Shown here piece by piece: positions 59,875 through 64,000 of a stretch of DNA of 64,000 bases. A program made the translations under genes and the position numbers. The stretch is from Ardenticatenaceae bacterium (lineage in GTDB: Bacteria > Chloroflexota > Anaerolineae > Promineifilales > Promineifilaceae), in assembly GCA_020634215.1 (NCBI GenBank), contig JACKCD010000001.1:1-64000 (forward strand). The letters run 5' to 3'. The notes below the pieces were generated by a model, which saw only the letters and a program-made list of their open reading frames with translations, made no database searches and had not been told where the DNA came from. Each line of letters starts with the position of its first letter. Within the stretch, counting starts at the first letter, position 1.

Positions 59875-60358
59875 TCATAATCGAGTCCCCATCCTGAAAT
59901 TCGATGTGGTCACCACCGGCAATATAGACCGAAATTTCGTGCATACCGGGTTCCAATCCACGCAGTGGCTGGTCGGTGTTGCCACCTGTCACCATCCCCC
60001 ATGAGGAACCATCCACATAGACGTGCCAATGACTGCCGTCAACACCCAATTCGAAATTTTCAACGCTAACCTCAACCAGCACCTCATCCGACGCAGAAAA
60101 CGTTGCGCCGTCGGCCGGGGCAATAATGTGGACGGCGGCACCGTTAGGGTTGGGGATACGGTCACTGTGTTCATCGCCATGATCGTGATCCATTTCTTCC
60201 ATCGCTGCGTCATGGCTATGATCCATGTCCTCCATTGCTGGCTCGCTCTCTCCACTGCCGGAAGCAGTACAAGCCACGGTTATGATTCCCATCAGTAAAA
60301 CTAAAAGCGCCATCAAGCGCGAAACTTTTTTTGTCAATAACATCGTATTCCTCGTCAT
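59858..60358 (-). CDS. His/Met-rich lipoprotein
   Basis: 166 residues. The signal is MLLTKKVSRLMALLVLLMGI then ITVAC; an in-frame ATG five codons earlier also exists. After the Cys comes a His/Asp/Met-rich stretch (MEDMDHSHDAAMEEMDHDHG) with metal-binding character, then an Ig-like domain (VHIIAPADGATFSASDEVLV, then GSHWHVYVDGSSWGMV). Possibly copper or zinc handling at the cell surface, but no family is certain. It converges with the glycosyltransferase and overlaps its last 17 bases. Confidence 0.65.
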   Translation of the reverse strand: MTRNTMLLTKKVSRLMALLVLLMGIITVACTASGSGESEPAMEDMDHSHDAAMEEMDHDHGDEHSDRIPNPNGAAVHIIAPADGATFSASDEVLVEVSVENFELGVDGSHWHVYVDGSSWGMVTGGNTDQPLRGLEPGMHEISVYIAGGDHIEFQDGDSIMITVSE

Positions 60359-60434
60359 GTTTGTAATGAGCCATGTTTATGGCATAGATAAATTAACCCC
60401 AAGGGCATCAAACCAATTGGTGTAGAAACAAAAC

Positions 60435-60854
60435 TCAAGCAACAGAAACTAGACGAGGGGGCTTGCTGGGTGGCGCGGCGACGAAAAGGTTAACACCCAA
60501 GTGCTGTTCTCTAAACAAAAAGAAGAAGAGGATGGGGGGAATAAGGGCAATTAATAAGAAGGAGGCGAGAATGGGAACGGCCGTTCCGCCACCCACATCC
60601 AAATTCGGCACATTGGTTACCTCCGGCTCCCCAGCACCTCCATGCGCCACCTGATGCTGGTGGGTAAGCTTTGGCTTGCCCCAATAAATATGGTCATGCC
60701 CCGGCTGCAAAGCCGCAAAATCACGACCAAGCCAGGGAGAATAGAGAGGGGCAAGTGCTGCCAGCAGCAGCCACAAGGTGGCAAATGCATGATATTTTGC
60801 GCCAACCGACTGTCTTTGTGTCAACATTGGGGTAATTTTACTGGCAGAACGCAT
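60435..60854 (-). CDS. Small membrane protein, unknown
   Basis: Up to 139 residues: a first helix (HAFATLWLLLAALAPLYSPW), a hydrophilic part with HDHIYWGKPKLTHQHQVAHG, and a second long helix (AVPILASFLLIALIPPILFF), then a short tail. The His clusters and the neighbouring His/Met lipoprotein suggest a shared metal-linked role (inference). Alternative start ATG ten codons in (MLTQRQSV). No family recognised. Confidence 0.5.
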   Translation of the reverse strand: MRSASKITPMLTQRQSVGAKYHAFATLWLLLAALAPLYSPWLGRDFAALQPGHDHIYWGKPKLTHQHQVAHGGAGEPEVTNVPNLDVGGGTAVPILASFLLIALIPPILFFFLFREQHLGVNLFVAAPPSKPPRLVSVA

Positions 60855-60954
60855 CTTGGCAATGGGCGGGCGGTCATTGTTAACAAGTTGCAGGTTGCAG
60901 GGTGCAAGTTATTTTAGTGTGGGGTGAAACCCTGTGCTACCACCGGCATCAAAC

Positions 60955-60989
60955 GAAAAAAAGCCGCCACCCAATGGGTGACGGCTTTT
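60955..60989 (-). terminator. Rho-independent terminator of tRNA-Glu
   Basis: On the minus strand AAAGCCGTCACCCA, TT, GGGTGGCGGCTTTTTTT: a strong stem followed by seven T, two bases after the mature tRNA end. Confidence 0.85.
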
Positions 60990-60990
60990 A

Positions 60991-61063
60991 TGCCCCGTAC
61001 GGGACTCGAACCCGTGTTTTAGCCTTGAGAGGGCTACGTCCTAGGCCGCTAGACGAACGGGGC
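60991..61063 (-). tRNA. tRNA-Glu(CTC)
   Basis: A 73-base cloverleaf. Acceptor arm GCCCCGT pairs with ACGGGGC, discriminator A. The D arm has GTCT...AGGAC. Anticodon stem TAGCC/GGCTA holds the loop CTCTCAA, anticodon CTC, reading GAG. The T arm is CACGGGTTCGAGTCCCGT. CCA is not encoded. It is followed by a clear terminator and preceded at 61,090 by an AACGGCCGTTTT. Confidence 0.95.
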
Positions 61064-61137
61064 GAACGGACAGAAGGAGATTTTAACAAACGGCCGTTTT
61101 GCTGTCAAAAAATTGCCCTCTTTGAATGCTGCTCCGC

Positions 61138-62736
61138 TTACTTTTCCAACAGCAAATAGATTCGGTTGAGGGCAATGCCTTCGATAACGTTCGCATTGGC
61201 AGTAATGGTACGGATGGGAGACAAAATCGCTACTGCTTGTCCCTCACCCATCACCCCATGCAAACCAGCCACATCCAGATAAAACGTCGGCGCATTTTCC
61301 CGTGCATACAGTTCGGCCACCTGCTGAAAGGCCGGAGTTTGTGCCAGCGTGTTGGTGTTGTCAAAGCGAAGCGACTGCGCCGCTGCCCCTGTTGTCGCCG
61401 CCACCATATAGCCATCGGCCACGCCCACCGCCAGCCGCAAATTGGAGCCAAGCGTCGCTTCCACCTCCGTTACCTGCCCCGACCCCACGGGAAAATCGGT
61501 TAGCTTGGCAATGGGCAGCGGGATGGCGCGAACGGCCGTTAGTAACCCATCTAGCGGCTGCTGCACCTGCGCCGGCTGGCTGGTTCCCAAAATGGCAACC
61601 CCTTCCACATTCAGCCCCGTTTGCGCCGCCAGTAGTCCGTCGCTGCCGGGGATTAGCCCCAGGGCGGCTTCGCTGTCGAGCAGGGGAAAGATGGCTGTGG
61701 CTGGGTCAAAACCAAACTGCTGCCCCAGCAGCAGCATAGATTCGGCCACATCGGCTCCTTCGGTTTTGATAAACGCCGCCCACGTTTGGCTAAACGGCTG
61801 CCCAGCGAGGTAGAGGATGGTATTGGCGGGGAAATAAACGGCCGTTTGCGGCTGCTCCATCACACTATCCAACGCCACCAGCCGCCCCGGTGACAGCTTC
61901 TCACGGTCATACGTCGTTGCCATGTCCAGCCGCACCCCCGCATCCACCAAGAACCCGCCCACGCCCACTGCATAAATGTCGGCCACCGGCACAAAGCCGA
62001 GGTTGGTTTCTGTCCAGACGCTGGCCGCATCGCGCAGCGTTGGCAAAGCGACACCGTTGACAAACACGGTCAGCAGGCGACTGGGGGGCAGCGAAATCAC
62101 GGCTTCGGCGTAGACATCGGTTTCGTCAATGGCGCGGCCGTTTTTGGCATCAATGGATTGCTGCACGGTAGCAACGTCGGAACCGATGAGGAGCAAACGG
62201 CCGTTTCGCCCCAGTGCCAAATCGGGAAAAACGGTCAGGTCAACCCCCTCATAACTTTGAGACGTGGCCGCTGCACCGCCTCGCGCCGCCCATTTCTCCG
62301 CCAGCCGCGTTAGGAAGTCGTCGGCCGGCCCGGTGCTGCGGGCTTCGATGATGAGAACCCAGTGGGAAACGGCCGTTTGGTTAAACGAATCCACCTCCAC
62401 ATCCACCAGCGCCCAGCCCGCATACTGCCCCACCCACGGCAGCACATCTTGCCCCAGCGACAGCCCCAGTTCGGCCAAAATGCCGCCATCACCCGCCGCC
62501 GCAAACTGCGCCCCCACTGCCTCCAGCCGCTCCCGCTCGGCCCCTAGCAAATTAACCCCCACATAGGCCATGCTCTCCGGTGGCACGGCCAGCGCCGCCG
62601 CATCAAAATCCCCCGACAGCCGATCTACCAAATGCAAATCGAGCGGGTCGAGGATCAAAAAAAGTGGCCCCAAGCCACCGACAAACAGCCCCAGTGCCAC
62701 CAGCACCACAATCCAATTCCGTCGCTTTTCGTTCAT
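61138..62736 (-). CDS. DUF3352 protein, membrane-anchored
   Basis: A 532-residue protein with one N-terminal helix (WIVVLVALGLFVGGLGPLFL) and a large extracytoplasmic part. The pattern AALAVPPESMAYVGVNLLGA, then GQYAGWALVDV, SHWVLIIEARS, then QPQTAVYFPANTILYLAGQP corresponds to DUF3352, whose role is unknown. Four exact AACGGCCGTT copies inside code TAV or NGR. The gene starts ATGA over the stop of the LppX-like gene upstream, so they form an operon with overlapping ends. Confidence 0.8.
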   Translation of the reverse strand: MNEKRRNWIVVLVALGLFVGGLGPLFLILDPLDLHLVDRLSGDFDAAALAVPPESMAYVGVNLLGAERERLEAVGAQFAAAGDGGILAELGLSLGQDVLPWVGQYAGWALVDVEVDSFNQTAVSHWVLIIEARSTGPADDFLTRLAEKWAARGGAAATSQSYEGVDLTVFPDLALGRNGRLLLIGSDVATVQQSIDAKNGRAIDETDVYAEAVISLPPSRLLTVFVNGVALPTLRDAASVWTETNLGFVPVADIYAVGVGGFLVDAGVRLDMATTYDREKLSPGRLVALDSVMEQPQTAVYFPANTILYLAGQPFSQTWAAFIKTEGADVAESMLLLGQQFGFDPATAIFPLLDSEAALGLIPGSDGLLAAQTGLNVEGVAILGTSQPAQVQQPLDGLLTAVRAIPLPIAKLTDFPVGSGQVTEVEATLGSNLRLAVGVADGYMVAATTGAAAQSLRFDNTNTLAQTPAFQQVAELYARENAPTFYLDVAGLHGVMGEGQAVAILSPIRTITANANVIEGIALNRIYLLLEK

Positions 62737-63470
62737 TCACGCTCCAAAACGGGTGGCTCAATCTCCACCACCCGCTCAAACTCGGAAAAATCAATTTGCC
62801 ACACGCTTGGCTCGGCTTCTCCTGCGGCGGCTTCTGTCACCACCAGGCGATGGAGTTCAAAGGTTTCGGGAGCAATCCATAGCTGCGCGTCTAGCGGTTC
62901 TGGCCCCATGAGACCGTTGCTCAGGCGAAACGGCCGTTCTCCCGCCACCGTTCCTGTCAACAAATAAAGCCCGACACCCTCAACCGTTTCCGTCCCCACC
63001 AGCGTCACCTCGGTCAAATCCTCGGCCAAAATCGTTGGCAACCCCACCTCCTGGTCAAACAGCACCGCCGGGTTAAAACCCCAATTAGGTGGCAGATCAT
63101 CCCACTGCCCTGTCGCCACGTTCGTTTCCCACTGCACTGCCCCAATGCTAATCACATTGAGTTCCGTCACCAGCCCCGGCAGAATCACCCGCACTGTCGC
63201 CCGCGCTCGGTCGGGGGCTACATAATCTCCCACCGCCCCGCCAAAGGAGATGGTTTGGTCGGGATCCACAAAAGCAGGCGCGCCGCTGCGGTCAATGACA
63301 AAGCGAAACCCCGGCAAACCCGCCATCCGCACCGCCGCCCCTGCCACAATTTCCTGCGGCGGCACGTCAGCGGGGGCAGCAGTGCGGGTGCAAGCGATCA
63401 ATACAAGGAAAAAGAATGGGACGCAGATTCGCCTGATTTTTTTGATAGACCTGATAATGTTGTTGTACAA
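62733..63470 (-). CDS. LppX/LprG-like lipoprotein
   Basis: About 245 residues if translation begins at TTG 63470. Signal region RRICVPFFFLVLIAC with lipidated Cys, then a fold matching LppX_LprAFG proteins that carry lipids across the envelope: AGLPGFRFVIDRSGAPAFVD, YVAPDRARATVRVILPGLVT, VQWETNVATGQWDDLPPNWG then FNPAVLF. Likely a lipid-binding surface lipoprotein. The start is uncertain because the N-terminal basic stretch (RSIKKIRRICV) is encoded by a GGACGCAGAT-type hairpin repeat; the true original start may have been replaced. Confidence 0.75.
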   Translation of the reverse strand: MYNNIIRSIKKIRRICVPFFFLVLIACTRTAAPADVPPQEIVAGAAVRMAGLPGFRFVIDRSGAPAFVDPDQTISFGGAVGDYVAPDRARATVRVILPGLVTELNVISIGAVQWETNVATGQWDDLPPNWGFNPAVLFDQEVGLPTILAEDLTEVTLVGTETVEGVGLYLLTGTVAGERPFRLSNGLMGPEPLDAQLWIAPETFELHRLVVTEAAAGEAEPSVWQIDFSEFERVVEIEPPVLERE

Positions 63471-63515
63471 CCGCTCTGCGATCAGTAAAATCAGGTAAAT
63501 CTGCGTCCTATTTTC
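63415..63515. repeat. GGACGCAGAT hairpin repeat, copy 2
   Basis: GGGACGCAGATTCGCCTGAT then TTTTTTGATAGACCTGATAA on the left; CAGTAAAATCAGGTAAATCT then GCGTCCTATTTT on the right. The same arms as 4,331-4,392. It overlaps the beginning of the LppX-like gene. Confidence 0.75.
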
Positions 63516-63589
63516 AAAGCCAGAATGCCACATGAGCCGCATTATACCAAATCTCGCCCCTCTTTTGCCTATGGGCTAAAATTGACCCC

Positions 63590-64000
63590 ATGAAGGTATA
63601 TCTCCACAGCATTGGCTGCCGCCTCAACCAAAGCGAAATTGAAACAATGGCCCGCCAACTGCTCGCCAGCGGCCACGAAATTGTGGACGATCCCAGCCAA
63701 GCCGATAAAGTCGTCATCAACACTTGCGCCGTCACCGCCGAAGCCGCCCGTGATGCCCGCAGTCAAACCCGCCGCATCCACCGCCACAACCCGGCTGCCG
63801 ACATTGTGCTAACGGGCTGCTACGCCACCATTGCCCCCAACGAGCTGGCACAGTTGCCCAGAGCCAGCCATGTGGTTCTTAACAAGGACAAAGGGCAGTT
63901 GGTGCAGTTGCTAGACCCGCAGGCGCGGATTGATTTGCCCGTATTTGACCAAGAGCCAGTATTGCGGGAATTTTTGGCGGGTAGCGTAGGCAACACCCGC
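63590..64000 (+). CDS. mtaB: MtaB-type tRNA methylthiotransferase (partial, cut by window end)
   Basis: The first 137 residues of a UPF0004/radical-SAM protein: MKVYLHSIGCRLNQSEIETM, VVINTCAVTAEAARDARSQT, ADIVLTGCYATIAPNELAQL. The three Cys (SIGCRLN, NTCAVT, TGCYA) bind the auxiliary iron-sulphur cluster. CRLNQSE rather than CQMN favours MtaB, which modifies ct6A/t6A37 in tRNA, over MiaB. The radical-SAM CxxxCxxC motif lies beyond the window. Start ATG 63590. Confidence 0.88.
   Translation, partial: MKVYLHSIGCRLNQSEIETMARQLLASGHEIVDDPSQADKVVINTCAVTAEAARDARSQTRRIHRHNPAADIVLTGCYATIAPNELAQLPRASHVVLNKDKGQLVQLLDPQARIDLPVFDQEPVLREFLAGSVGNTR

Overview
The window looks like a chromosomal contig, or contig end, from a Chloroflexota bacterium, perhaps a filamentous Anaerolineae/Caldilineae-type lineage. 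This is an inference. It rests on several lipoproteins with proline/threonine-rich linkers, LppX/DUF3352/DUF3052/Uma2 families, large XRE/NB-ARC (STAND) regulators, a carotenoid operon with a P450, a CruF-like hydratase and glycosyltransferase, and abundant dispersed hairpin repeats. I did no database search. There are no rRNA genes, no CRISPR array and one tRNA, tRNA-Glu(CTC).

Layout. 1-1200: an IS5-family element, with its transposase split over a -1 frameshift site, interrupts a HIT-family gene and lies at the window edge. 1.4-5.9 kb: YgeY-type M20 hydrolase, a convergent Uma2 nuclease, YgeW-type knotted carbamoyltransferase and a PLP beta-family enzyme, a likely nitrogen-compound catabolic set. 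6-16 kb: surface lipoproteins, an XRE-STAND regulator, gene fragments, SDR, GNAT and a serine hydrolase. 15.8-21.5 kb: a histidine kinase/response regulator operon, then TetR and a CPBP protease sharing twin operators. 21.6-31.8 kb: a broken XRE gene, an IS3 remnant, pyruvate phosphate dikinase, a class V aminotransferase, sigma/anti-sigma, DUF427, 6-phosphogluconolactonase, OsmC, a frameshifted membrane-anchored gene and AraC. 32.2-40.4 kb: flavin reductase, Gfo/Idh/MocA oxidoreductase, SsuD-like monooxygenase and a sugar ABC transporter whose binding protein carries two tandem solute-binding modules. 40.5-51.8 kb: ATL repair protein, glycosyltransferase, HtrA-like lipoprotein protease, VTT membrane protein, a repeat tract, a STAND ATPase paired with an effector-associated/coiled-coil protein, PfkB kinase and Tag glycosylase. 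51.9-59.9 kb: carotenoid operon (crtB, crtI, DUF5946, P450, lycopene cyclase, CruF-like, PlsY, GT2); three adjacent genes are riddled with homopolymer-linked frameshifts. 59.9-64 kb: lipoproteins, tRNA-Glu, DUF3352 and LppX-like genes, and the start of a MtaB-type methylthiotransferase.

The dominant unexplained signal is the 10-bp palindrome AACGGCCGTT. I count about 74 exact copies by eye against roughly 0.06 expected in random DNA of this length. It occurs in all three reading frames inside genes (TAV, NGR, RPF) and is rare or absent in the most conserved enzymes and in the IS elements. Several broken genes and one internal gene duplication have their junction at a copy. A second layer consists of intergenic hairpins whose arms are short tandem repeats, sometimes nested inside one another, plus a MITE-like family with three copies.
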